Source: Maratus speciosus (Eukaryota; Arthropoda; Arachnida; Araneae; Salticidae). Taken from it: 64,000 nucleotides of DNA. The DNA lies in assembly GCA_963932465.1 (NCBI GenBank), contig OZ010794.1:212487748-212551747 (forward strand), written 5' to 3'. The notes below the pieces were generated by a model. The model was not told where the DNA came from. It searched no databases and worked only from the letters and a program-made list of their open reading frames with translations. This document shows, piece by piece, positions 12,200-21,105 of this stretch (its first letter is position 1; each line of letters starts with the position of its first letter). Both the position numbers and the translations under genes were made by a program.

Positions 12200-12780
12200 T
12201 TATTTTGTTTGTTTAAAACGGATCAATGCCTGATAAGAAACATTGCTATCTTCAACTTCAGTTATCTTATCTTCAGTAATTAGAAAAGTACAGAACATTT
12301 TTATTGAGAGAAATTTTGCATAAATAAGGCCATTAAATCTGTCGAAAGTTTCTATTCAAATTTATTGAGTTCCGGAGATTATCAAATTCACTGACATTTA
12401 TAGGAGGATTTTTTATGTTGTCATAATATGGCGGAATCGTAGAGACTGACGTTGGATTTAGTGCTGAAGATTTCTAGGTTAATTTAATGAAAACTTGTCA
12501 TGTCCGTCACACATCTGAAAATCACTATGCTTGTCCGCTACCAGTATTTTAGAACTGAAAAGTGTGACTTATTTTATCGGAGATATCTCATCATTTGATT
12601 AACACGAATCAAACTTTTCGAAAATAACGGTGGCCAACAAGCATAGCGATTTTACAGTTGTGTGACAGACATGACAAGTTTTCATGGAATTAGCTTTTAG
12701 ATTAATGTGTAAATGTGTCATGTTTATAATAAAAATACTTGTACCAGAAAAAGGTAGAAGTGAAACGCATATATAAAAAT
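12200..12780. repeat. Third copy of the block-B tail, interrupted
   Basis: ACGGATCAATGCCTGATAAG, TTTTGCATAAATAAGGCC and ATAATATGGCGGAATCGTAG match both 8780-8990 and 45530-45730. An inserted palindrome (12479-12693) separates TTTAGTGCTGAAGATTT from the downstream GTGTCATGTTTATAATAAAA, which are contiguous near 45740-45800. Confidence 0.7.
12479..12693. mobile_element. Palindromic MITE with GAAAACTTGTCATGTC arms
   Basis: Arms of about 60 bp pair across a short centre: GAAAACTTGTCATGTCCGTC on the left and, inverted, GAAAACTTGTCATGTCTGTC on the right, continuing through AAATCRCTATGCTTGT. The outermost bases are TTAA on the left and TTAG on the right, so it may be another TTAA inserter. The paralog near 45740-45790 lacks it. 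Confidence 0.65.
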
Positions 12781-12871
12781 ATCAAATTCTGCATCAACCG
12801 CAACACAAGTAAAGCACTATCCCTCCACTGAACGCAGATATCTTGATAAAAGACACTTTATTACAGGAGTC

Positions 12872-13134
12872 TTAACCTTCTGACCGCCGAGCAAAAGGGC
12901 AGAATTGTAATGTTGTGTTCTCTGAAAATTTTTTTAAAAGATGAATTTTCTAACATGATATAAAATTTTTTAATTACGTATTGAAATATAAGCCTTCAGA
13001 GTACTAATGATAACAAAATACTTTAAAACTGCATTATATTTGTAGAATTATATTAATTTAAATAATGCTTCTACTGCAGTGAAAACTACAGCTTAGTGAA
13101 CGGATATATCAGTTCGCGGCGGTGAGATGGTTAA
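12872..13134. mobile_element. TTAA MITE, ACCGCCG family
   Basis: Begins TTAACCTTCTGACCGCCG and ends CGGCGGTGAGATGGTTAA, a 263-bp unit with 18-bp inverted ends carrying two mismatches. Non-coding, AT-rich centre. Confidence 0.75.
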
Positions 13135-13602
13135 ACAAACATACAATAGGGTTAGGCAGTGTTGCTAGTTCAGTGCCATCTTTATTTTATTCTTCAGATG
13201 TGAACTCTGATATTTTGAATAATAAAGTAGGCTAAATTTGAAACTCTGAAAATATCACATGCAATTTAAATACCAAACTGTTGCTTAGATTAAAAAAAAG
13301 AAAGACTTAGACAAAGTCAGGTTAACTCTCCATACTACTATTTCTGAGTAAGGTATAATAAGGGAAATACAGACACCTTAAATCTTTCTCAATCAATTTT
13401 ATGAGTCGTCTTAATTTTTTTCTTAAAATTATTTAAAAATTAGTTTACCAATGGTTCTTTAATAATTTATTCTGGTACCTTCTGCTTAATAGGAATTCTG
13501 TATAAGTTAACCCACTAAAGATCGACGTTGCGTTTTCGTAACATTATATTTGTGATTTTTTTTATTTTATTGTGTATATTTTTTTTCAACAAATTTACAA
13601 TC

Positions 13603-13745
13603 GCATAGCTGCCCACCTTTACGATTTTTTGCTACCACTAAAATTTAGAAAAGATATTCACCTTGTTTAATCGTGAGATTTCGGCAATTAAACAAGGCAA
13701 TATTTACAAGAAAATTTTAGTGGTAGGAAGAAAGCGTAAATGATG
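13603..13745. repeat. Palindromic element, CATAGCTGCC type
   Basis: The left arm has GCATAGCTGCCCACCTTTAC then CTACCACTAAAATTT. The right arm has AAATTTTAGTGGTAGG then GCGTAAATGATGGCAGCTGC. The centre carries CTTGTTTAATCG and CAATTAAACAAGG, the palindromic core also seen in many TTAA MITEs. Similar units lie at 3480-3615 and 56155-56305. Confidence 0.7.
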
Positions 13746-14010
13746 GCAGCTGCACAATCCCATATTGTATATATTACTTTAATTTATAAAAACAAAATTT
13801 TAATTTATTCCAGTAGTAAAAAAAATAGAAATATGAACGAAACGGAATGTTTTCACAATTTTCATTGATAAATTTCGGATAATGTTAGTAGATAAACTAC
13901 AAAGAATGAAATAAAATTCAGCAATTCAAGATACTCAAGATATTGTAGCAGTCAAATTATAACTACATGTAGTAAATGTAATGTACCACTACACAGTAAA
14001 TGCTTCGAAG

Positions 14011-14194
14011 CAGGGTTGACAGTTTGGCTTCCAATTTATCCGGAATTTCAAATTCATCCCGGAAATTTCTAAAGAAGGATTTTTATTTTATGTGATCGTT
14101 AAAAGTCTCTTTTTAAATAAAGCATAAAATACTATTATTTCTGTTATGGACACTAAATTTCTGATGAAAAATGAAGAACAAACTGGCAATCCTG
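14011..14194. mobile_element. hAT-like MITE
   Basis: Inverted ends CAGGGTTGACAGTTTG and, on the other strand, CAGGATTGCCAGTTTG. The flanking octamers CTTCGAAG (14003-14010) and CTTCGCAG (14195-14202) match at 7 of 8 positions, as expected for an aged 8-bp target duplication. At 184 bp it is far too short for a transposase. hAT is inferred from the CAGGGTTG-type end and the 8-bp duplication. Confidence 0.75.
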
Positions 14195-14407
14195 CTTCGC
14201 AGATTTTCATATGGCAAGAATGTGGTTGATTTGTACTGAAATTGCATTTTCGCAACGTATCATTTCTCACATAAAAAAATATATTATAACACATCGTATC
14301 TCATATTAAAAAATATATATAATATAGCTTTTTCCTCTTAATTGGTCATTAATATGTATAAAATATAATTTTATTTCATTTGTGTCAAATACAACAAGGA
14401 GCTGCCC

Positions 14408-14615
14408 TTAACCCCTTCGGGACGAGCGTCTTTTACAGAATTTTATAATCTTTTATCACCGGTTTTTCAAAACAGAATTTTTGCCTAATTGAATGGGGAA
14501 AATGCTCGGATTAAATAACACAAAATTTACAATAAATATTTAGTGCTGAAAATAATCATGGATTCTGATCACCTCAAGCGGCACGTATACTGATCGCTCG
14601 TCCCCAAGGGGTTAA
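14408..14615. mobile_element. TTAA MITE, GACGAGC family
   Basis: Begins TTAACCCCTTCGGGACGAGC and ends GCTCGTCCCCAAGGGGTTAA, 208 bp. Relatives are 49278-49484 and 56956-57163. The core contains TATCACCGGTTTTTC and GCTCGGATTAAATAA. It ends 12 bp before the next MITE. Confidence 0.85.
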
Positions 14616-14627
14616 TGCGCTAATGGG

Positions 14628-14835
14628 TTAACACTAGAACTACCGTCAACCGTCATTTTGATTGCTACCATATGAATATGTTTCGGTTCAAACCAGAAAT
14701 TTGATTATGAAATAAGTTTAAAAGATATAAAGAAGAAAAACCTTAAATAATAAAGTTAAACTGTTTTAAATCAAAATTCTGGTGTGAAATATTTTTATAA
14801 AACTTGACTCAAATTTTCGGTAGTTCTAGTGTTAA
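14628..14835. mobile_element. TTAA MITE, ACTAGAACTACCG family
   Basis: Perfect 18-bp inverted ends, TTAACACTAGAACTACCG and CGGTAGTTCTAGTGTTAA, 208 bp. 46516-46724 is a relative in the opposite orientation, sharing the 60 bp next to one end. Confidence 0.88.
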
Positions 14836-14989
14836 TTAGAATAACGGGTATAGGACAAGGAGCACTCATTATCAGAAGATTTATTTTGTAAGTCAACACC
14901 GGAAATATAATACTACACAGTTATTAATATAAACATTTTCCGCTTGTTTACTCATATTTATTGCCCTGATTAGTATATTTTTTTGTTTA

Positions 14990-15385
14990 AGTATGCAGCC
15001 TTGCTGCCTTCCTTAACCGCCGACCCTGCCCTTGCTTGGTGTGAGTAATTTTTGAACTACTGCTAACTTCTATTTTACTTATTTTTCTCTTCATTACAGC
15101 AGTCTGTACTGCAGCTAAACCTATATCTTAATATAATTTCACCATGTAAATCCAAGTTCTTAATCTTTTTTCTCTTAACTTTTAAAGCATCTATGCTAGT
15201 TATATCTCAAGTTTTTCCTTTTTTAAGTAGTTGCAAACAACTACACATTTCTTACTTTCCCAATGGCTCTATTTTATGTAAGACATCACAATTAATGAGA
15301 CTGGGTATAAAGTTGACTTCAACTAGGCAACCCCTTAACCGCTGCTTCACTGTTCAGCACTGTTTACACATATTTATTCATGCAT
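14990..15385. repeat. Diverged repeat homologous to 26610-27040
   Basis: Shares CCCAATGGCTC, AAGACAT, CTGGGT-T-AA, ACTAGG-AA-CCCCTTAA, TGTTCAG and CATATTTA in the same order with 26610-27040. It runs directly into the Jockey-like coding remnant, so it is probably upstream sequence of that element family. No clean reading frame remains. Confidence 0.55.
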
Positions 15386-15698
15386 CCTTCCTATCATAAC
15401 CTATGCCAGTCCGGTCTGGGGCTTCACTTGTAAGACCACTATGGACACCCTTAGTCGCTTGCACAATTCCAACCTGCGTACTGTCCATAACGCATCTCGC
15501 TATCTTCGCAACTCCACGGTCCGAAGAGACCTAAAAACTACTACCTTGCGTAAGCGCATAAACGACTTAGCCAAAAAATTTTATGAAAAAATTTTCGACC
15601 TCCCTAATGAAATCGTAGCGGAGCTACTGGATTATGACGCTTTTGAACCCCACCATCGGAAACGGCCCAGGTTTTCCATAATTATGGACACTCAGTAA
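15386..15698 (+). pseudogene. Jockey-like non-LTR retrotransposon, 3' end of the RT frame (5'-truncated)
   Basis: The plus-strand frame starting near 15386 reads through LPIITYASPVWGF and continues with MDTLSRLHNSNLRTV into a basic tail ending at TAA (15696-15698). The ASPVWG motif followed by a hydrophobic and basic tail is typical of the segment after the reverse-transcriptase domain in Jockey-clade elements. The catalytic RT part is absent, consistent with 5' truncation or decay. The coding end is followed by about 65 bp, a TA repeat and a long A tract (to about 15840), the expected 3' tail. The LTR element begins 28 bp after the A tract. It cannot make an active enzyme. Confidence 0.7.
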
Positions 15699-15762
15699 CA
15701 TCTGAGTTCTCCATGCTATATTTTGCATCTTCTATTTTTTTCTTACCTTTTTATATATTTTT

Positions 15763-15764
<2 letters not shown>

Positions 15765-15840
<76 letters not shown>
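15765..15840. repeat. TA microsatellite and poly(A) tail of the Jockey-like element
   Basis: About 24 TA units are followed by roughly 28 A. The position directly after the RT remnant fits a retrotransposed 3' tail that has since expanded. Confidence 0.8.
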
Positions 15841-15843
<3 letters not shown>

Positions 15844-15862
15844 CTCTCTATATACTATAGAG

Positions 15863-15867
15863 ACCAT
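15863..15867. repeat. Target-site duplication ACCAT (left)
   Basis: Perfect 5-bp match with 26545-26549. Confidence 0.92.
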
Positions 15868-17183
15868 TGTTGTGGTTACTTAGAACCACTGCCATATTTT
15901 TATTTAATTTCATTTAGAAAACATTTTTATTAATCTTGTATTCATTTAGTTTTAATATCCGCATTCCAAAATTATTTTAATTCCTTTTTTTTCAACTCTC
16001 CCCTGTAAGTTTTTCTTACTGGCATAGCATTTCATTCATTTTAAAATCATAAACATCGTTTTGAAATCTTTACTTCCGGTAAAAGAATGATCTGGAAAAT
16101 TCCATATCTTTCTATTTGTGAAGTCGTATCCTTTTGTAGCTCCACCCCTTAACCAATAATATTTAAATCAGTTTAATTCGTAATTTCAAAATTCTTAACT
16201 CTTTACTATTATTTGGCATCTCATCTCAGTGAAATCTATCAATTTTTCTTTAATTAAAAGCAGTTTTATATACCTTAGCATTGCATTTTATGCCAACGCA
16301 GGGCGTTTGTATGTTCGTCCCGCCAAGGTTGGCGTGTTTCAAGGATTATACCAACGCCACCTTTACTCTGTTCGGAGAGCTCGCGCGCATTCAGCACTAG
16401 CAGTTGAGTTGAAACTTCAATGCAGAATGGCTGCCCCTTTTGCCGTTCTGCGAAGAAATTATGTCCGCGCGCACCTGCGTAAGTGTTCTGTCAACGAACG
16501 CAGAGAATGGATGGATACCTCTTCCCCTTCTACAAAAAAATAGTAAACGGATCTCATATCAACAGTAAGAAATATTAAAAGAGCAAGAATATTTCTTTAA
16601 CATTGTGTAATCGGCTGCATAAGTTCGTATTCAAATTATGCTGTCATTTCGAGTCGTAGAATTGTGATGCTAAAAATTCATCTAAAAGCCTGCGCCTCCA
16701 TACTCCCCAAAGGAAAAGTTATTTTAATTTCCTTAGTGAGAATGTAGTTTGTGTGTGTCCATCATAAAAAAGGGTACATCTAAAAGAATAAGAGATGTAT
16801 TTTATGACATATGCGCTATGTTCTGCAAAAAAATTGCTTCATAAATAAAAAGATTTTCAAGGAAGATTTCTCTTCTGCGTATTTTCTTTCTGCAAATATC
16901 TCCATCATTTTTCGGTTCTTTCGTGTCAATGCAGGTAATGCTTTTACCTTATATATATATTTTTTTTTTGTTCTTAATTTACATATGTATGATAAGTAAA
17001 TTCAGATTTTCTTTGATTAATGACTGTTATGTCAAAGTGGTCTTTTGTGGCCGCAACAAAATGTTAAATGCACACTATACGATCGAGCCTAAAAAAAATG
17101 ATTCCTTAATTATATTTGGAATCTCAATATCCAAAATAACTTTACAATGGTATTCCTTCACCTCCTCTCTCCGAAACACAACA
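15868..17183 (+). repeat. 5' LTR
   Basis: 1316 bp, starting TGTTGTGGTTACTTAGAACC and ending CCGAAACACAACA. It is nearly identical to 25234-26544. A TTTTATATA box lies at 16264-16272 and AATAAA at 16844-16849, reasonable promoter and polyadenylation candidates that would put R between them. The centre (about 16300-16520) is unusually GC-rich for this window. A 104-codon frame (16229-16543) crosses that patch in both LTRs; it starts upstream of the TATA box and is not called as a gene. Confidence 0.95.
16264..16272 (+). promoter_or_regulatory. Candidate TATA box in the LTR
   Basis: TTTTATATA precedes the GC-rich leader by about 30-40 bp and is conserved in the 3' LTR. Inferred from motif and position only. 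Confidence 0.45.
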
Positions 17184-17194
17184 TCTATCTTTCC

Positions 17195-17210
17195 TGGTGC
17201 CACGAACCTT
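17195..17210 (+). promoter_or_regulatory. Candidate primer-binding site
   Basis: TGGTGCCACGAACC lies 11 bp after the 5' LTR. It starts with TGG, the complement of a tRNA 3' CCA end, and AACC would pair with the T-arm GGTT. I could not assign the tRNA. The gap from the LTR is longer than in many elements. Confidence 0.5.
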
Positions 17211-17648
17211 TAGAAACCTTTATGACATGACAGTTATTAAGTTATATTTTGATATGAAAATTTGTTTTAGTGTATTATTATTGAAATATTTGATATTTAG
17301 AAAAGGTGGCTTCCTTAAATTTTTTATACAATCTTTCTAAAAAAAAAGGGAAAGAATTCTTGTAATATTTGCAGTTTATTATTAAGGGAAAATGATTGTT
17401 TATGATATTATTTACAAAAAAAGATGAGTTAAGAATAATTTTCTTACTCTTAAGTAAATGATTGATTTTTTAATGCCATTTTGTTTTGATAATATGTTGA
17501 GAACAATTATTACGTTATTCTGTTGAATTCACATTATTTTTAGAAGTTGACTTCATATGAGATTAATTTTTTTACTTCACCACATTATTTTAAAATTTGT
17601 TCGGATTTGTTTTGAAATTTGTTCAACATTGTTTTGAAATTTATCACC

Positions 17649-18743
17649 ATGCCTCCAAAAGCAAATTTAAACCTTTGTATTCAACCATTTGATGGAAATC
17701 CTCAGACGGTCGAATTTTACTTCGACCAGTTATCAGATTTGCAGGAATTATATAATTACTCTGAAAAAGAACTTTTTGCTCTTTTCAAGTCAAAATTAAA
17801 AGGTACAGCATTACATTTCTTTCTCGAAACACAATTTCAATTCAAAAATCCTAACCTTCAAACCATTCGCAAAGAATTTATTAACTATTTTCTGCCAAGT
17901 AAAAAATCTGACACTTGGAAGTCTCTTCAAAATTTAAAATTGGATTCTAATGAGTCAGTTAAAAATTTTTCATATCGTTTGGCTAAACAGCTTCGACTTG
18001 CTTATCCTAAATTAGATCCAGCTGCTCTAGATTCTTTGAAATTTACTTATTTTATTCAAGCTTTACCTAAGCAAATTAAAAGGAAAATTCTAGAAGAAAA
18101 CATTTCCACATTTGAGTTAGCTCTTGAATGAGCACAATTTTTACAAGATATCTATGATTCACCACCTACTCAAAAATCTAATCAACATTATGACCAAGTT
18201 TATTCTCTGAATAATGAAAATAATGGTGAATGTTCAAAATTTTCTGATAGTTTTGTTGAACAAGCTCCTATCAGACATAAAAAGGACAGAGTCTATAGAA
18301 ATTCGCAAATAGCATTCTCGCCATCTGAATCTCACAATGGACATTCTCCTAGACATAGAACTGTTGTTAAAAAAAAGCGTGTAACTTACTCTCCCTCACC
18401 AGTTAAACATAACGTGGCTTCTAGAAATAAAGCAAACTTTATTCAGCATAAGCCAGATCAAAAACGATCTTTCTTTCGGCCAAAGTTTGACAAGTTTTCT
18501 CACAAGAAAAACTCTCCAGAGTATTTTCGCAAACAAAATGTTATCCAATGTGCCTTTTGTGGTCGTTTTAATCATCTTATAGAGTCATGTTACAAGTTTA
18601 GAAATCTACTTGACTCTTCTAGGCAAAATGCCAATCACACTCAAGACTCCCATTTTTCTTCGAATTCTTCTCAAAGAAAGAAAAACTTTACTTCTTTTTC
18701 TAAAAATAAAAATGATGATAAAAATTATCATTTAAACAAGTAA
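17649..18743 (+). pseudogene. gag: gag of the Ty3/gypsy element, with one in-frame stop
   Basis: Structural polyprotein of the retrotransposon. I choose the ATG at 17649 (context CACCATGCC) over the upstream ATG at 17619. The N-terminal half has the helical capsid-type pattern of retrotransposon gags, with FDGNPQTVEFYFDQLSDL and KLKGTALHFF. A TGA at 18129-18131 (codon 161) interrupts the frame; the same frame then stays open to TAA at 18741-18743. The C-terminal part is basic and Ser/Asn-rich and has a zinc knuckle of C-x2-C-x4-H-x4-C form (18549-18590, CAFCGRFNHLIESC), as in nucleocapsids. The frame ends in a -1 frameshift signal leading to pol. The total of about 364 codons suits a Ty3/gypsy gag. 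The lone stop suggests recent loss by point mutation. Confidence 0.85.
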
Positions 18744-18781
18744 GGGAGATTGGTCCAACTAACCACCATCCCTCCCAATCT
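18731..18781 (+). promoter_or_regulatory. -1 ribosomal frameshift signal between gag and pol
   Basis: The heptamer TTTAAAC (18731-18737) is phased as T TTA AAC in the gag frame, the canonical slippery form. The gag stop TAA follows six bases after it begins (18741). In the -1 frame the reading passes without a stop into protease. Nine bases downstream, AGATTGG (18747-18753) can pair with CCAATCT (18775-18781) as a stem; an alternative GGGAG/CTCCC pairing overlaps. The pol frame is open only from 18704, so the shift must occur in the 18704-18743 overlap, where this heptamer lies. Confidence 0.8.
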
Positions 18782-19411
18782 TACTCGTTAGGGTCAGTAC
18801 ACTCCTGTGACAATTCAAGCGAATGTCACATTGACAAAAATTCTTCTTCAACTACTTCCTTTTCAAGCGCTGTTACACAGACATCACCAATGGTGCAAAA
18901 AATGAACAGACCCTGCTGTTCTGAAAATTCTTTGTCATCAAAGTATTCTTCTCAAATTGAGGTACAACAACGACATGTAATTTGCAGCTCTTTTGATAAC
19001 ACTTATTCACTTCCATGTATAATTATGAATGTTCAACATAATGAGATATCAACTCTCATTGATACAGGCTCCACTTTAAGTTTGCTGGATCATGAATGCT
19101 TTAATAGCATTAAATCCAAAATCCATTATAAATATTTATCTAGAAATGTTTCTGTATCAACTATAAACTCTAAAGTTTTCTTTAAAGGATGTATCGAGAT
19201 TGCATTCAAAATAGACAAATTCTTTTTTCATCATGTCTTTTACCTTACTGATATAAAGAATGTTAATTTTGAAGCCATACTTGGATTTGAGTTTATAAAC
19301 AAACATTCTATAACCATCTCTCCAACTTTTAAGTCTATATTAATTAAAGATAAACATATACCTTTTAACATTCAAAAAGAGTCTCCTACCAGTTTTTATT
19401 TGAATTCTTAG
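18738..19411 (+). pseudogene. pol part 1: aspartic protease
   Basis: Retropepsin-type protease that would cleave the gag-pol polyprotein. Entry is by the -1 frameshift; the first in-frame ATG is at 18890. From that ATG the catalytic DTGS is at residues 58-61 in LIDTGSTLSLLD, and the flap-distal AILGFEF (residues 129-135) supplies the conserved ILG. About 80 linker residues precede the domain. The frame ends at TAG (19409-19411), after which the same frame is open into reverse transcriptase. This stop therefore looks like a point lesion rather than a natural boundary. Homodimerisation is the family rule, not visible here. Confidence 0.85.
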
Positions 19412-21058
19412 TATAATAATAATGACAATATATCTGTGCCATATTCTTTTGAGACCAATAAAGTGCCTATTTATGAAAATTCTATGTCAGTTAACACAAA
19501 TAATGGTACTTATTTTGATAGTGTGAATGGAAATTTTGGTGATAATTATTTGCATTTGGTAAATAATTATGAAAACTATCCTTATAATAACAGTTTTCCA
19601 AATAATGGTTTGTTTACGAATAGTGTTGGTAATACTGCTATGAATTATGATAATTCTTTTATGAATGCTAATTTCAATATTCGGAATTTAGAAGGTCGTG
19701 CTCAAGTTTTTACTCAGTTTCCTAATTATTTTCCCACTCATACAAACTTTGATTATCCTAATGTTATAAATAGTATATCTAATACCAATACCAAAATTAC
19801 CTCTGATGACAAAAATGCCATATCTGAAGATGACAATGACATTAGTTATGTTGGTAAAAAGTGCACCAATTTTAAAAATGGTAATGAAAAATTATTGAGT
19901 TCTAACATGGTACAAACTGTAAATAGAGAATTGATTCCCCCCAATTCTTCTGTTTATTTACATGTCAAATACTTGAATTCTCCCTCTGAATATTTTATTT
20001 TTAAGCCTGCTTTGAAAAGTAAAGCTCTTATTTTGCATGAATCATTGCATTCTAAATCTTCAATTCAAAAAGATTTATTCTTAGTTGTATGTCAGAATAT
20101 ATCCAAAGTGGATGCTCATTTAAACAAACATACAATTCTTGGTGAGTGCATTAATGTAGATGAGAATGATATTGGAAAATATTCCTTTGATTTAGATTCA
20201 GAAAATGAATACTGTAATTTAATTTTACCATCTGAGGAAATTAAAAGAAAACGAATACAAGAACTGTCACCAGATGATTTTGACTTAAAGCACTTGTCCT
20301 CACATGAAAGTGACTGTTTACTAAAATTATTGTGCAATAAAGCTCAAGCATTTTCTAAATCCTTAGACACTTTGAGTCATACAGACCTAGTGAATCCTCA
20401 ATTTTCAATGATGAATTCTCATCCTGTGAAAACCCTACCTTTTCCTGTGCCACAGGCACTAGAGCAAGAAGCTCTTGACCAGATTAATCAAATGCTAAAT
20501 GTTGGCATTATAGAAAGATCAAATTCTTCTTGGGCTTGCCCCATGCTGTTAGTTAAAAAGAAAAGAACTGACATGTTAAAACCTCAAAAATATCGTTTGG
20601 CTTTAGATCTACGATTATTAAATTCTATTATTATTCCTTCTTCATATCCTCTACCTCGCATTCAAAACCTATTAGTACAATTGTCAAAATTTAAATACTA
20701 CAGTACACTGGACTTACCCTCTGCGTACTGGCAGATTGCGGTTCCTAAAGAGATGCAAGATAAGCTCAGCTTTACCACTCCATGGGGAGTGTTTACCTAC
20801 CTTCGTCTTGTTTTTGGCTTGAAGACGGCTGCAAGTACTTTTCAACAGTTAATTGATTCAGTTATTCAATTATCCGAAATTGACTCTTGTTACGCATACC
20901 AAGACGACATAGTTGTTGGCGCTAATTCGTTTGAAGAAATGGTTGCAAAACTCACAAAACTCTTGGATACTCTAATTGCCAACAACATTACACTTTCACC
21001 TGAAAAATGTTCTTTTATGCAAACTAGCATAAAAGCATTACTAGCATTAACTTTTTAG
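19412..21058 (+). pseudogene. pol part 2: reverse transcriptase
   Basis: RNA-dependent DNA polymerase of the element, in the protease frame after the TAG. Numbering from the ATG at 19436: a long Asn/Tyr-rich linker (residues 1-300) precedes the palm. Motif A is TLDLPSAYWQI with Asp 426. FGLKTAASTFQQ follows. The catalytic box YQDD is at 488-491 (20897-20908), giving the three metal-binding aspartates. The frame is lost just after the YQDD/palm region, where CTAGCAT occurs twice 17 bp apart (21024 and 21041). A 17-bp gain explains why the connection and RNase H sequence continue in another frame. The Asn-rich linker is unusual and AT-biased. Confidence 0.88.
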
Positions 21059-21105
21059 GCTTCCACCTCACTGATCATAAAATTCTTCCAATTACAAGCA
21101 ATATT

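Noticed and set aside
13508..13535. Start of a further TTAA MITE (TTAACCCACTAAAGATCGAC)
   Set aside because: No matching right end within a plausible distance.
15193..15399. 68-codon frame next to the Jockey-like remnant
   Set aside because: Not the frame that carries the RT-side sequence; the equivalent at 26890-27040 is not conserved as a protein.
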